From positions 109,360 through 173,359 of the forward strand of contig NZ_RBAH01000020.1 in NCBI RefSeq assembly GCF_003626695.1: a stretch of 64,000 bases of DNA, written 5' to 3'. The notes under the pieces were generated by a model. It saw only the letters and a list, made by a program, of their open reading frames with translations, had not been told where the DNA came from and did no database searches. The translations under genes and the position numbers were made by a program. The stretch comes from Paenibacillus ginsengarvi (GTDB taxonomy: Bacteria; Bacillota; Bacilli; Paenibacillales; NBRC-103111). How positions within the stretch are numbered: the first letter of the stretch is position 1; each line of letters opens with the position of its first letter. Below are positions 33,698 through 42,918 of the stretch, one piece after another.

Positions 33698-35605
33698 TTG
33701 AACGAGTTAAGCTTCGGAAGAACGAATAGCTGGAAGGAAATCGTGGTAAGCATCCGCTGGGCGGCCGGTGTCATCACGCGGGTGGCTCCCTGGCAGGCGG
33801 TTCTGCTGACGGGGCTGGCTATTCTCGAAGGGGTGGCGCCGGTACTGTCGATTTATGCGACGCAGCATCTGATCGATTCGGTTATCGCCGTGGCCGGGCA
33901 GGGGAGGGACGGATTTCCGAAGCTGCTGCCGTGGCTGCTTCTGTTTGCGGTTTCGCTGGCGCTCGGGCATGAGGTCGTCTGGAAGTTTCGGGACCCTTTG
34001 CTCACGCGGGTAAGGCTTAAGGCACAGCTGGATTTGGAGAAAAAACGGCTGGTCCACGCCTCCGAGCTGCCGCTCACCTTCTACGAAGAAAGCGCCTCCT
34101 ACGACCGGATGACGCGCAGCGCCGATCCGGGCAGGAAAATATCCGAGCTGCTCCATTACTTGCTGTTTATGGGGAAAGGCGCGATCAGCGTCGTCGGGGT
34201 AGCCGCCCTGTTCTGGAACGTGTCGCCGTGGCTCGCGGCTGTACTCGTGGCCGTAGTCGTGCCGAGAGCGATTCACGGTGCCAAAAGCTCGAGGCAATGG
34301 ATGAGCTTCACGTACGACCAAACCGAGGAGATACGGCGCTCGTCCTATGTTAGCGGCCTGCTGACCGGGCGGGCCCAGCAGAAGGAGGTGCGGGTGTTCG
34401 ATCTGCCCGGCCTGCTCTCCCGGCGATGGGAGACGCTTCGGCGGGAACAACGAAAGGGAGCGCTGGAAGTGAAGCGGCGTATGGAGATCGGCGGGATTCC
34501 TTCGGCTGCGCTTTACTGGGCGACGGAAATCGCCGTCGTTGTCATGCTTGCTTTGTGGCTCGCTCCGCACCGCATTACGCCCGGCATTTTCATGTCTTTG
34601 TTCCAGGCGCTGGGCAAAATGAGTGCGGGAGCGGGGAGCATCAACTTCGGCATCAGCGTGCTGCACCGCAATTCGATCGGAATCGGTTATGTGCGCGAGC
34701 TGCTGCAAATTCCTGCCGACAGCGCCAGCCGTGGCTCGAAGTTTTTTCCGGACCGCCTCGTTCAGGGCATCCGGCTGAACGGGGTATCGTTTACATATCC
34801 CGGCCGGGAGCGTCCCGTGTTGCAGAAGCTCGATCTGCATTTGCGGCCGGGGGAGCGCGTAGCCCTAGTCGGCGAGAATGGCGCGGGCAAAAGCACCATT
34901 GTCCGGCTGCTGCTTGGCCTGTACCGGCCGGACGAAGGCACGATCACCGCCGACGGCGTCGATTACGCCGACATCGCCCCGGAAAGCCTGCACAAACACG
35001 TATCCGCCGTCTTCCAGGACTATTACAAATTTACGTTCACGGCGGCTCAGAGCGTTGCTTTGTGCGAGACGGCGACGGCAGCACATCACGCGATTGCGGA
35101 AGCCGGCCCGGAGCGAGCGGCCTCTTCCGGGCATCGCTCGGAGGACGAAGCCGAACCGATACGCAGCGGTATCGCCAGCATAGAGCGGGTCCGCTCTGCC
35201 GCGGCCAGAGGCGGGGCGCACCCGTTCATCGCCGAGCTGCCGTTAGGCTACGATACGCCGATCGGCCGGCTGTTCGAAGGGAGCCGCGAGCTGTCCGAAG
35301 GCCAGTGGCAGCGCATCGCGATTAGCCGCCCTTTCCTGCGCGATCCGCAATTGCTCGTGCTCGACGAGCCGACGGCGGCGCTTGACGCGAAAGCGGAGGC
35401 GGACATTTACGAGCAGTTCGTCTCGGCTGCGGAAGACCGGGCGGTGCTGCTAATCAGCCATCGGCTTGGCTCGGCCCGTCTTGCCGACCGGATCGTCGTG
35501 CTTCAGGACGGCAAGATCGTCGAGGACGGTAACCATGAGCAGTTGCTTGCGGCGGGCGGCGTTTATGCGCAGATGTGGGAGGTGCAGGCCGGATGGTACC
35601 GATAA
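33698..35605 (+). CDS. ABC transporter, fused permease/ATPase (half-transporter 1)
   Basis: 635 residues: an N-terminal exporter-type membrane domain (about 1-330) and a C-terminal ATPase with Walker A GENGAGKST, signature SEGQWQR, Walker B LLVLDEP and switch ISHRLG. The signature has Glu where SGGQ is usual, and about 25 extra Ala/Glu/Arg-rich residues sit before the signature (HHAIAEAGPERAASSGHRSE...). This suggests a degenerate ATP site and a heterodimer with the next gene. The TTG start at 33698 has GGGAGG seven bases upstream. Substrate unknown; lipids, peptides or drugs are typical. Confidence 0.87.
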   Translation: MNELSFGRTNSWKEIVVSIRWAAGVITRVAPWQAVLLTGLAILEGVAPVLSIYATQHLIDSVIAVAGQGRDGFPKLLPWLLLFAVSLALGHEVVWKFRDPLLTRVRLKAQLDLEKKRLVHASELPLTFYEESASYDRMTRSADPGRKISELLHYLLFMGKGAISVVGVAALFWNVSPWLAAVLVAVVVPRAIHGAKSSRQWMSFTYDQTEEIRRSSYVSGLLTGRAQQKEVRVFDLPGLLSRRWETLRREQRKGALEVKRRMEIGGIPSAALYWATEIAVVVMLALWLAPHRITPGIFMSLFQALGKMSAGAGSINFGISVLHRNSIGIGYVRELLQIPADSASRGSKFFPDRLVQGIRLNGVSFTYPGRERPVLQKLDLHLRPGERVALVGENGAGKSTIVRLLLGLYRPDEGTITADGVDYADIAPESLHKHVSAVFQDYYKFTFTAAQSVALCETATAAHHAIAEAGPERAASSGHRSEDEAEPIRSGIASIERVRSAAARGGAHPFIAELPLGYDTPIGRLFEGSRELSEGQWQRIAISRPFLRDPQLLVLDEPTAALDAKAEADIYEQFVSAAEDRAVLLISHRLGSARLADRIVVLQDGKIVEDGNHEQLLAAGGVYAQMWEVQAGWYR

Positions 35606-37425
35606 AACGGTTAGGCGCGGCCCTCACGCTGCTGCGATTCGTGAGGTGGATCATCGTCACCGATCCGCGGCGAGCGTTTGTCTCGATCGGCTTGAACATG
35701 GTGCGGGGCGTATTCCCGGCTATTCAAGTGTATTTCGCGGCTCGCATATTCGGCCAGATGATGAGCGTTTACAGCGGCGCGTCGGAATTGCGCCCGCTTA
35801 TGGAATGGATCGCCGCTTGGGCGCTGGTATCGCTGCTTCCGACGCTTGTGATCAAACCGATCGAAGCGGTATATACGGAGCGGCTGCGGCAGGAGATGGA
35901 GGACAGCTTGCTGCGCCGGCTGCAGGATAAAGCGTCCCGTCTCCGGCTCGAAGCGTTCGAACGTTCCGACTTTTACGATTTGCTGACGAGAGCGAGGAAT
36001 ATGACCGAGCCCGGACAATTTCTGAACCTGTTGTGGGAGTTTTACGGGCTGCTCACGTCCGTCGTGAAAATGATGTCCATCGCCGTGCTCGTCGGCGCAT
36101 GGAACGGCTGGCTGCTGCTCGCGCTTGTCGTCGTCTCGCTGCCGGAACCGGTTGCCGGCTTTATTCAGGCGAAATCGGCCTTTTTCCTGAAACGAAAGCA
36201 AACCGAGCCGGAGCGGGTCATGAACTATTTGGCGACTACGCTTACTTCCCGCGAAGCGGCGAAGGAGGTACGGACGTTCGACGCCGCGCCTTGGCTGATC
36301 GGCTGGTGGGAAACGATATACAGACGCGTATCGGATACGCTGTACCGGCAGGAGCGAGTACAGCAGCATACAAGAGCGGGCTTATCCGTTCTAAGCGCGT
36401 TCGGTCTTGCCGCCGGGATCGGATGGACCGGGTGGACGGTCGCCTCGGGCAGTCTGACCGCCGCCGAATTCGGCGCCATGCTGTACGCGCTGCAGCAGAT
36501 GAAGGAGGGCACCCAGCAACTGGTTGGAAGATTTGGTTACTTCCGCGACCGTCTGCTGCGCGTCGAGGATCTATTCGTTTACTTGGATTTGGGTCCGGAG
36601 GAGCCGGATGGGGGAGAAGCACCGGAATCAATCGGAGACATCAGGGTCGAGAACCTGTCGTACCAGTATCCTCAAAGCGATCGCGAGTCGCTGAGCGGCA
36701 TCTCGTTCTCGCTTCGCGAAGGCGAGCGGATCGCTCTCGTGGGAAGCAACGGCTCAGGCAAAACAACGCTCGTCAAAGTGCTGCTGGGCTTATACGCCCC
36801 AACCTCCGGTCAAGTGTACAGAGGCGGCCGGGATATGGCGGAGCTCGATTTGCGCAAGCTGCGCGACAGGTCCGCCGCCGTCTTTCAAGACTTTATCAAA
36901 TACTCGTTTACGCTGCGGGACAATGTCGGCTTGGGACGCGCCGATCGGATGGACGACATGGAGACGATCCGCCAGGCGTCCGCGCTCGGCGGCGCGGACG
37001 AGGTGGCGGCCGGTCTGCCGGATGGCTATGAGACGATGCTGACGAGCCGTTTTACGGGCGGAACGGAGCTTTCCGGCGGACAGTGGCAGCGGGTGGCGAT
37101 ATCCCGCGCCTTTATGCGCGACGCTCCGTTCGTCGTGCTGGACGAACCGACGGCGTCGCTCGATCCGAAAGCGGAAACGGACGTGTTCGAGCGATTTGCG
37201 GAGATGGCCGGCCGCCGGACGGCGATTCTCGTCTCGCATCGTCTCGGCATGGCCCGATTGTGCGATCGGGTCATGGTGCTGCGGCAAGGTCGGCTGATCG
37301 AGCTCGGCACACATGACGAACTGCTCGCTGCAGGCGGCGAATATGCGCGGCTGTGGACGCTGCAATCGAAATGGTATCAGGCGGAGTCGCCGATAACGGC
37401 GGCGAACGGAGCGAAAAGCAGCTAA
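35593..37425 (+). CDS. ABC transporter, fused permease/ATPase (half-transporter 2)
   Basis: 610 residues with the same layout: membrane domain to about 315, then Walker A GSNGSGKTT, canonical signature LSGGQWQR, Walker B FVVLDEP and VSHRLG. ATG 35593 overlaps the previous gene by 13 bases and has GGGAGGTG about eight bases upstream. With its canonical site opposite the degenerate signature of its partner, the pair fits an asymmetric heterodimeric exporter. Confidence 0.88.
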   Translation: MVPIKRLGAALTLLRFVRWIIVTDPRRAFVSIGLNMVRGVFPAIQVYFAARIFGQMMSVYSGASELRPLMEWIAAWALVSLLPTLVIKPIEAVYTERLRQEMEDSLLRRLQDKASRLRLEAFERSDFYDLLTRARNMTEPGQFLNLLWEFYGLLTSVVKMMSIAVLVGAWNGWLLLALVVVSLPEPVAGFIQAKSAFFLKRKQTEPERVMNYLATTLTSREAAKEVRTFDAAPWLIGWWETIYRRVSDTLYRQERVQQHTRAGLSVLSAFGLAAGIGWTGWTVASGSLTAAEFGAMLYALQQMKEGTQQLVGRFGYFRDRLLRVEDLFVYLDLGPEEPDGGEAPESIGDIRVENLSYQYPQSDRESLSGISFSLREGERIALVGSNGSGKTTLVKVLLGLYAPTSGQVYRGGRDMAELDLRKLRDRSAAVFQDFIKYSFTLRDNVGLGRADRMDDMETIRQASALGGADEVAAGLPDGYETMLTSRFTGGTELSGGQWQRVAISRAFMRDAPFVVLDEPTASLDPKAETDVFERFAEMAGRRTAILVSHRLGMARLCDRVMVLRQGRLIELGTHDELLAAGGEYARLWTLQSKWYQAESPITAANGAKSS

Positions 37426-37526
37426 GCCGGTAAGTCGGCGCTTGGGGAACGGACTGATGCTGCGCTAAGCGCTTCAGATCCGTAAGATCTTGCTTCGGCT
37501 CGCCGATGGCGGTGCCGGAAGCAGCA

Positions 37527-37564
37527 AACAAGCGCCTTACCCGATCTCGGGCAAGGCGCTTGTT
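37527..37564. terminator. Bidirectional terminator
   Basis: AACAAGCGCCTT (37527-37538) pairs perfectly with AAGGCGCTTGTT (37553-37564), with inner CCCGA/TCGGG. It lies between the ABC operon and the convergent WG-repeat gene, seven bases from the latter's stop. Confidence 0.85.
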
Positions 37565-37571
37565 AACTACG

Positions 37572-39518
37572 TTAATGAAACGACTTCCAGAACGAGCCGT
37601 TTGTGTCGATGATGTCGGTAAGCTCGGCGTACGGAATCGTAAACTCGGGAAAGCCTGCGGCGTACGGCGCAATCTCGTACGGCTGGAACAAAATATGCAG
37701 CGCGTTCTCCGTCACGTAAAACAACTGGTTCGGAGCGATCTGCTTGAAGCTGCCCGGGAATACGTACGAATACTTCGGATCGGTTGCGATTTGATGGGCG
37801 ATGATGTCGCTGATTCGTTTGACATACGGGCTGCCTGGCTTGAACAAATCCTTCAGCTCATACATGTCGCCGGTTGCGAGGTTCAGATGGACATATTCCC
37901 TTGACGGCATGCCGTGAGCGGCTCCGAACGGGAAGTTATAGCCTTCCAACTTCAGCACGAGCAGCTTGTCGCGAAAGAAGGTGACGGCGAAGTCGCCCGT
38001 ATAGCTTGCCTCCAGCTGGCTATCCGGCGGAACGGGCTTGACTGCCGAAAGCTGCTTCAGCTTCCGGTTGACGCTTTCCTCCGCTTTTTTGTCCGCCATG
38101 CCTTCTACTTGCGGATAATACACCAAATAATCTTTGTTCGGCTTAAACTTCTCCTCGCGCACGGCATAAGGCGGAGCGAGCGGAATCGTCGTGTTCGGCT
38201 TCCATACCATCTTGCCGGCCCGATCAAAGTAGAACAGCCGCAGATCGACGTTCGCGCTGATGAGGTTGCCGATGAACGCCATCGTCCCGCTTCCCGGCAT
38301 CGCCGGGAGCAGGGTAGCCCGGTTGCCGTTGTGATCGATCCAGTAAGTCTCCTTCTTATCCGACACCGAGGCATAGCCGTCCTTGTAATCGGTTATGTTC
38401 GTGAAGCGGAAATCGGTAAGCAGCCGTCCGCTTGTGTCGGCCAGCGCGAAGCTCGAGCCGATGTAGGGCCGGCTCGGATCGGTCGCTTTGCCGACCGCGA
38501 CCCGTCCTTCGCCGAGCTGCTCGACTTCGTTATACTCGGCCGGTATGACGAAGGAGCCGTTTTTGTTAATAAGCCCGTAATGATTGTTGTAATCCTCCGC
38601 TGTGTTGACGACGGCGAACCCGCCCTCGAACGGCATGGCGGAAGTAAAACGCGGAGGGATGATGACGGTCCCTTTCTCGTCGATGTAGCCGTACTTGCCG
38701 TTCGCTTCTTTCTGGAAGGCGAGCAGTCCGTCCCCCATGCTGCCGACGAACGCATACGGGTACACGGCTAGCGACTTGCCGTCCTTGTCGATCAGCGCAT
38801 ATTCGCCGTCCTTCACCTTCACGACCGCCTTGCCGCCGGCAAAGTCGTTCGCCTCCAGGTAACGGGCCGGGATCGCTTCTTTCCCTTCCCGATCCAGGTA
38901 GCCGTACCGGCTCTGACCGTCCGCGCCCGTTTGCGAGAAAACGGCTCTGCCATCCCTATAAGTGCCGATAAAGCTGTACGCCTTCGGCGTTACGAGTCGC
39001 CCCGTCTCGTCGATGACCCGGAAGCCTTGCCCGTCGATGACCGAGGCGAGCCCTTCCGAAAAAGAGGAGACGGAATCGTAAACCGGTCTCACGACGTAAC
39101 GGCCGGAGGCGTTGATAACGCCTTGCTTATTCCCGGCTTGCACGACGGCCAGTCCGTTCGGCTGAAAATCGAGCGCGTACTCGTACTGTGGCGGAATCAC
39201 GACATTGCCCTGGTCGTTGATGTAGCCGTACAAATTACCTTTAGCCGTTTTGACGAGCACCGGATATAGAGGGATGGCCCGGGCGCGTGCGAGCGCCGCG
39301 GGAGAAACGGCTTGATCCGGGTACAGCTGGCGGTAATAACGAACGGCCGCTTCCGCATGCTCGAAAATGGCTACGGCTGGCACGAGGCGTCCTCCGTACA
39401 GGAGGGGCACCGTTCCGAACACGAGGCTTTGCGGGGGCTGCACCGGCACATCCGGCCTATCCGCCATTTGCTGCCGGAACATGCCGTCGTATGGCGCGCG
39501 ATCATATCCGTATGTCAT
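37572..39518 (-). CDS. WG-repeat protein with DUF3298-like C-terminus
   Basis: About 648 residues. At least six WG beta-repeat units, such as LYGYINDQGNVVIPPQYEYA, KQGVINASGRYVVRPVYDSV and KYGYIDEKGTVIIPPRF, span about 95-400. The C-terminal part (YYPQVEGMADKKAEESVNRKLKQL to FTIPYAELTDII) resembles the DUF3298/RsiV-type extracellular domain. No signal peptide is obvious. The start at 39518 is chosen for AAAGGAG upstream and because earlier residues look non-coding. WG-repeat proteins are thought to bind ligands or partners; role unknown. Confidence 0.8.
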   Translation of the reverse strand: MTYGYDRAPYDGMFRQQMADRPDVPVQPPQSLVFGTVPLLYGGRLVPAVAIFEHAEAAVRYYRQLYPDQAVSPAALARARAIPLYPVLVKTAKGNLYGYINDQGNVVIPPQYEYALDFQPNGLAVVQAGNKQGVINASGRYVVRPVYDSVSSFSEGLASVIDGQGFRVIDETGRLVTPKAYSFIGTYRDGRAVFSQTGADGQSRYGYLDREGKEAIPARYLEANDFAGGKAVVKVKDGEYALIDKDGKSLAVYPYAFVGSMGDGLLAFQKEANGKYGYIDEKGTVIIPPRFTSAMPFEGGFAVVNTAEDYNNHYGLINKNGSFVIPAEYNEVEQLGEGRVAVGKATDPSRPYIGSSFALADTSGRLLTDFRFTNITDYKDGYASVSDKKETYWIDHNGNRATLLPAMPGSGTMAFIGNLISANVDLRLFYFDRAGKMVWKPNTTIPLAPPYAVREEKFKPNKDYLVYYPQVEGMADKKAEESVNRKLKQLSAVKPVPPDSQLEASYTGDFAVTFFRDKLLVLKLEGYNFPFGAAHGMPSREYVHLNLATGDMYELKDLFKPGSPYVKRISDIIAHQIATDPKYSYVFPGSFKQIAPNQLFYVTENALHILFQPYEIAPYAAGFPEFTIPYAELTDIIDTNGSFWKSFH

Positions 39519-39703
39519 GCTGCTCCAAACTCCTTTGCTTCTTATGTTTATGCCACTATCATATGGGCGCATGGGCGTTTCGGTGAACGACCTTGGAAAA
39601 AGGCCGCCCAGGTAGAAATATGCACGTCCTTATCGTATGATGGAACATATACAAAGGCTGCCGTGTTACCTTACGCAGCTTCGACCGATGGAGGAGCTCC
39701 CGC

Positions 39704-41113
39704 ATGAATCCACGCAATTTATCCGGTACGCGCAGAACTGCCGCCGCGCGCAAACGCAGAACCGGACGGACGCTTGTGTTTACCGCCGCCGCTTTGGCCG
39801 GACTCGCGGCCGTGCTGCTTGCTTACGACCAGCGATCGGCGGTGGCGCCGTCCATCGATGCCGTCATCGAATCGCTGGAGGTGAAGCGGCCCGCTCCGGA
39901 GCTGGTCGAATTCCGCATGACCGATTTCGATCGCGGCTGGCAAAAATATTCGGACGACGTCGTCAAGGTGACGAGCGACGGGGGGATAACCTGGACGGAA
40001 GCTTCCCCGGAGGCGGCGGGAGTGCCGGGCTCTCCGGACGGGAGCCGTAGCGGGCGGGGGGAATGGACCTTGGCGCCGGTCTCGGAGAAGCGGCTGGACT
40101 CCCTTGTTTACGACCGGAAGGCGATGGCCGTCAAGATGTCGCAGTTTTTGACCGAGAAGATCGGCTGGGCGCTGCTGGAGGGCGGCTCCGGCTTGCCGAA
40201 TCCGCTGCTCGTCACGGCGGACGGCGGGGAGACGTGGCACGCGGAAGTAACCGCCGAGGTAAGATCGGCCGCGGAGGCGGAGAAAAAACGCGAAGCGCAG
40301 GCGGCGGCCGAAGCGGCGCTGTATGAATCGCCGGACAAGGCGCGGCTCGCGATGCGGTCGGTCTGGGCGCTGATGCCGAGCCAGGCTTCCCCGGGAGACA
40401 CCGTGCTGGTGCGGCACGACAAGCCGGGCGAGGTGAGCTGGCAGGGGAAGACGTACCTGCTTCAGCCGTACGGCTTCGGCTACTACACCTACCTCCCGAT
40501 TCCGATGTCGGCGAAGCCGGGCGACTATCCGATCGGGGACGCGTTGCTCGCGATCAAGGCGAAGAAGTTCGACACGCAATATTTGCAGGTGTCGCAGCAG
40601 ATGGAGAGCATGAAGCAGGATACGAACCGCATAGCGGCCGATCAGAAAAAAATCGACACCGCGCGCAGCAAGTCCGAGCCGGAGTTTTTGTTCAGCTCGG
40701 CGTTTATTCAGCCGATCCAGGGTATTTTGACAACGCCTTACGGCCATACTCGTTACGTGAACGGCAAATACGACAGCTCGCATATGGCGATCGATCTGGC
40801 GGCCAAGGAAGGTACGCCGATCAAGGCGACGAACGACGGCATAGTCGCGCTCGCAGACAGCTTGTATTTGACCGGCAATTCGATCTATCTCGACCACGGC
40901 ATGGGGCTGTTCTCGCAATATGCGCATATGTCCGAGCTGCGCGTCAAAACCGGCGACCGCGTGAAGAAGGGCGATATTATCGGCCTCGTCGGCACGACCG
41001 GATTCTCCACGGGACCGCATCTGCATTTCACGTTCTGGGTCCATAACGTGCAGGGCAACCCGAACCTGTTCTTCGACAAAACGCCGATGCAGTGGACGGC
41101 GGCGCCGAAGTAA
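39704..41113 (+). CDS. M23-family murein peptidase (LytM domain), membrane-anchored
   Basis: 469 residues. An Arg-rich N-terminus and one helix (TLVFTAAALAGLAAVLLAY, about 23-42) anchor an extracellular part. A central region with an Ala/Glu-rich helix (about 185-215) precedes the C-terminal M23 domain with HMAID (zinc ligands His and Asp), the IYLDHGMGLFSQYAHM strand and HLHF. It should cut peptidoglycan cross-links, or, where degenerate, activate amidases. GGAGGAGC lies before the ATG. Single gene. Confidence 0.88.
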   Translation: MNPRNLSGTRRTAAARKRRTGRTLVFTAAALAGLAAVLLAYDQRSAVAPSIDAVIESLEVKRPAPELVEFRMTDFDRGWQKYSDDVVKVTSDGGITWTEASPEAAGVPGSPDGSRSGRGEWTLAPVSEKRLDSLVYDRKAMAVKMSQFLTEKIGWALLEGGSGLPNPLLVTADGGETWHAEVTAEVRSAAEAEKKREAQAAAEAALYESPDKARLAMRSVWALMPSQASPGDTVLVRHDKPGEVSWQGKTYLLQPYGFGYYTYLPIPMSAKPGDYPIGDALLAIKAKKFDTQYLQVSQQMESMKQDTNRIAADQKKIDTARSKSEPEFLFSSAFIQPIQGILTTPYGHTRYVNGKYDSSHMAIDLAAKEGTPIKATNDGIVALADSLYLTGNSIYLDHGMGLFSQYAHMSELRVKTGDRVKKGDIIGLVGTTGFSTGPHLHFTFWVHNVQGNPNLFFDKTPMQWTAAPK

Positions 41114-41154
41114 CGCTGGTCTGCGGGGAAAATTGGCTTTAACGATTCTCGGCG

Positions 41155-41184
41155 TTGCTTTTGGGGCTGGAAATATGCTAAGAT
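41155..41184 (+). promoter_or_regulatory. Promoter of the hflX leader transcript
   Basis: TTGCTT (41155-41160), an 18-bp spacer and TAAGAT (41179-41184), preceded by TGC, form an extended -10 promoter. The predicted start is near 41191, giving an unusually long leader of about 390 nt before hflX. Confidence 0.65.
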
Positions 41185-41214
41185 CGACTTAATTTCCGGA
41201 ACGGAGGGTTGCCC

Positions 41215-41253
41215 GTGGTAGATTTCATCCGAGTCAAACTGTTTCGCGGCTAA
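41215..41253 (+). CDS. 12-residue leader peptide upstream of hflX
   Basis: GTG start with GGAGGG six bases upstream. It encodes MVDFIRVKLFRG followed by TAA. Residues 6-8 are Arg-Val-Lys, the +X+ pattern at which macrolide- or ketolide-bound ribosomes arrest (as in the ErmD leader with Arg-Leu-Arg). The stop codon lies in the stem of the first hairpin. A leader-peptide attenuator is known for Listeria hflXr; the equivalent role here is inferred. Confidence 0.6.
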   Translation: MVDFIRVKLFRG

Positions 41254-41546
41254 TCAACGATTAGGCGTAGAAGGCTCTGTCTGCGACAGAGGACTCAGGA
41301 TAGGTCTGTCCACGAACTCATATGCGAATAGGGCGGCGAATGCCCGTCTTTCGGCTCGTACGACAGCGATGTCGGAGCGGAAGCGGCGGCGAATCGTTCG
41401 CGCTTTGTTTTCCTATGATGGGACCCGAATTTCGGCGGCTGGCCGGGAACGTTTCTTTCCCGCTCTTTTTCCGTCGGATATTTCCTGAATTTCTCTGTAA
41501 ACCATTCGCACAGACAGCGCCATGTTGTCTGTGTTTTTCGTTTTTT
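41250..41546 (+). promoter_or_regulatory. Attenuator region of hflX
   Basis: Hairpin 1 is CTAATC-aac-GATTAG (41250-41264) and includes the leader stop codon. Hairpin 2 is CTCTGT-ctgcg-ACAGAG (41275-41291). The terminator is CACAGACA/TGTCTGTG (41509-41516 with 41526-41533) plus T5-CG-T6. TGTCTG at 41278-41283, hidden in hairpin 2, is identical to the terminator 3' arm, so when free it can pair with CAGACA of the 5' arm and prevent termination. Between 41292 and 41508 I see no gene. Confidence 0.55.
41509..41546 (+). terminator. Attenuator terminator before hflX
   Basis: A perfect 8-bp stem CACAGACA/TGTCTGTG with a nine-base loop, followed by TTTTTCGTTTTTT. It ends only 19 bases before the hflX ribosome-binding site, so the gene can be read only when this hairpin is avoided. 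Confidence 0.8.
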
Positions 41547-41580
41547 CGAACCATTTGGGGATATTAGGAGGAATATGTAT

Positions 41581-42843
41581 ATGGAACAAAGAGCAATAAC
41601 AGTAGGCGTTAATTTGAACAATCAGCCGGATTTTGCCGATTCGATGGAGGAGCTTATCAGCTTGGCGGAAGCTTGCGAGGTGCAGGTAGTTGGGGAATTG
41701 ACCCAGAAGGCGGCGCAGATCAACAATTCGCACTATATCGGCACCGGCAAAGTGCAGGAGCTGTCGGAGCTGCTGCGGCAGCACGAAGCCTCGATCGTTA
41801 TTTTCAACGACGAGCTGTCTCCTTCCCAGATTCGCAATCTGGAGAAAGATTTGGCGTGCAAGGTGATCGACCGCACGATTCTCATTCTGGATATATTTGC
41901 GGAGCGGGCCCATACGAGAGAGGCGCAGCTTCAGGTGGAGATCGCCCGGCTGCAATATATGCTGCCGCGTCTCGTCGGTCTGCGCGAATCGCTCGGCCGG
42001 CAAAGCGGCGGGGTAGGCACGAAAAACAAAGGCGCCGGCGAAACGAAGCTGGAGCTGGACCGGCGCAGAATCGAGTCGAAAATAACGGCGCTGCACAAAG
42101 AGCTGGAGTCGCTCGTCGCCCAGCGGCAAGTGCAGCGGAAGCAGCGGCAAAAAAACAACGTCCCGGTCGTCAGCCTCGTCGGTTATACGAACGCGGGCAA
42201 GTCCAGCCTTATGAACGCGATGCTGGAACGGTACAATCCGGAGTCGGGCAAGCCGGTTTTCGCCAAAGACATGCTGTTCGCCACGCTGGAGACGTCGGTC
42301 CGCAGCATCGAGCTGCCCGACCGCAAATCGTTCCTGCTGACCGACACGGTAGGTTTCGTCCGCAACCTGCCGCATCATCTGATCAAGGCGTTCCGCTCCA
42401 CGCTTGAAGAAGTGGCCGAGTCCGATCTGCTCGTCCATGTTGTCGATTATTCCGACCCGGAGCACGAGCATCTGATGGACGTAACCCGCGATACGGTGAA
42501 GTCGCTCGGGGCGGACCACATCCCCGTCATCTACGCTTACAACAAGGCGGAGCTGGTAGAAGGCGAATGGCCGGAGCAGGAGGAAGACCGCATTTACGTG
42601 TCCGCGAAGCGGGGAGATGGAATCGAGGTGCTGGTGCAGCGTATCCGCGAACGCATTTTCACGGATTATGTGCAGTGCGAAATGCTCATTCCGTTCGATC
42701 AGGGGTGGCTCATTTCGTATTTTAACGAGCAGGCGAACGTAACGGCGACCAACTATGAGGAAGAAGGGACGAGGCTGACGCTCGAATGCATGCGGGCCGA
42801 TTATGAAAAATACCGGGAGTACGTAGTCCCGGAGCTATCGTGA
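41581..42843 (+). CDS. hflX: Ribosome-associated GTPase HflX (HflXr candidate)
   Basis: 420 residues. The N-terminal HflX domain has HYIGTGKVQEL and FNDELSPSQ, then the RTILILDIFAERAHTREAQLQVE and GAGETKLELDRR glycine-rich segment. The GTPase domain has G1 GYTNAGKSS (201-209), G3 DTVGF and G4 NKAE, and a C-terminal domain follows. HflX splits stalled 70S or 100S ribosomes; the HflXr subgroup gives macrolide/lincosamide resistance in Listeria. ATG 41581 lies nine bases from AGGAGG, better placed than ATG 41575. The attenuated leader suggests drug-inducible expression and hence the HflXr type, but subgroup membership needs a phylogeny. Confidence 0.9.
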   Translation: MEQRAITVGVNLNNQPDFADSMEELISLAEACEVQVVGELTQKAAQINNSHYIGTGKVQELSELLRQHEASIVIFNDELSPSQIRNLEKDLACKVIDRTILILDIFAERAHTREAQLQVEIARLQYMLPRLVGLRESLGRQSGGVGTKNKGAGETKLELDRRRIESKITALHKELESLVAQRQVQRKQRQKNNVPVVSLVGYTNAGKSSLMNAMLERYNPESGKPVFAKDMLFATLETSVRSIELPDRKSFLLTDTVGFVRNLPHHLIKAFRSTLEEVAESDLLVHVVDYSDPEHEHLMDVTRDTVKSLGADHIPVIYAYNKAELVEGEWPEQEEDRIYVSAKRGDGIEVLVQRIRERIFTDYVQCEMLIPFDQGWLISYFNEQANVTATNYEEEGTRLTLECMRADYEKYREYVVPELS

Positions 42844-42877
42844 GCTTCGCGGCGCAGATTGAACCGCGCGCGAGCCA

Positions 42878-42902
42878 AACCCGGGACCGACGATCCCGGG
42901 TT
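42878..42902. terminator. Bidirectional terminator after hflX
   Basis: AACCCGGGA (42878-42886) pairs with TCCCGGGTT (42894-42902), followed by TT. It lies between hflX and the convergent nucleotidase gene. Confidence 0.85.
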
Positions 42903-42918
42903 TTCGGCGTTTCCTCAT

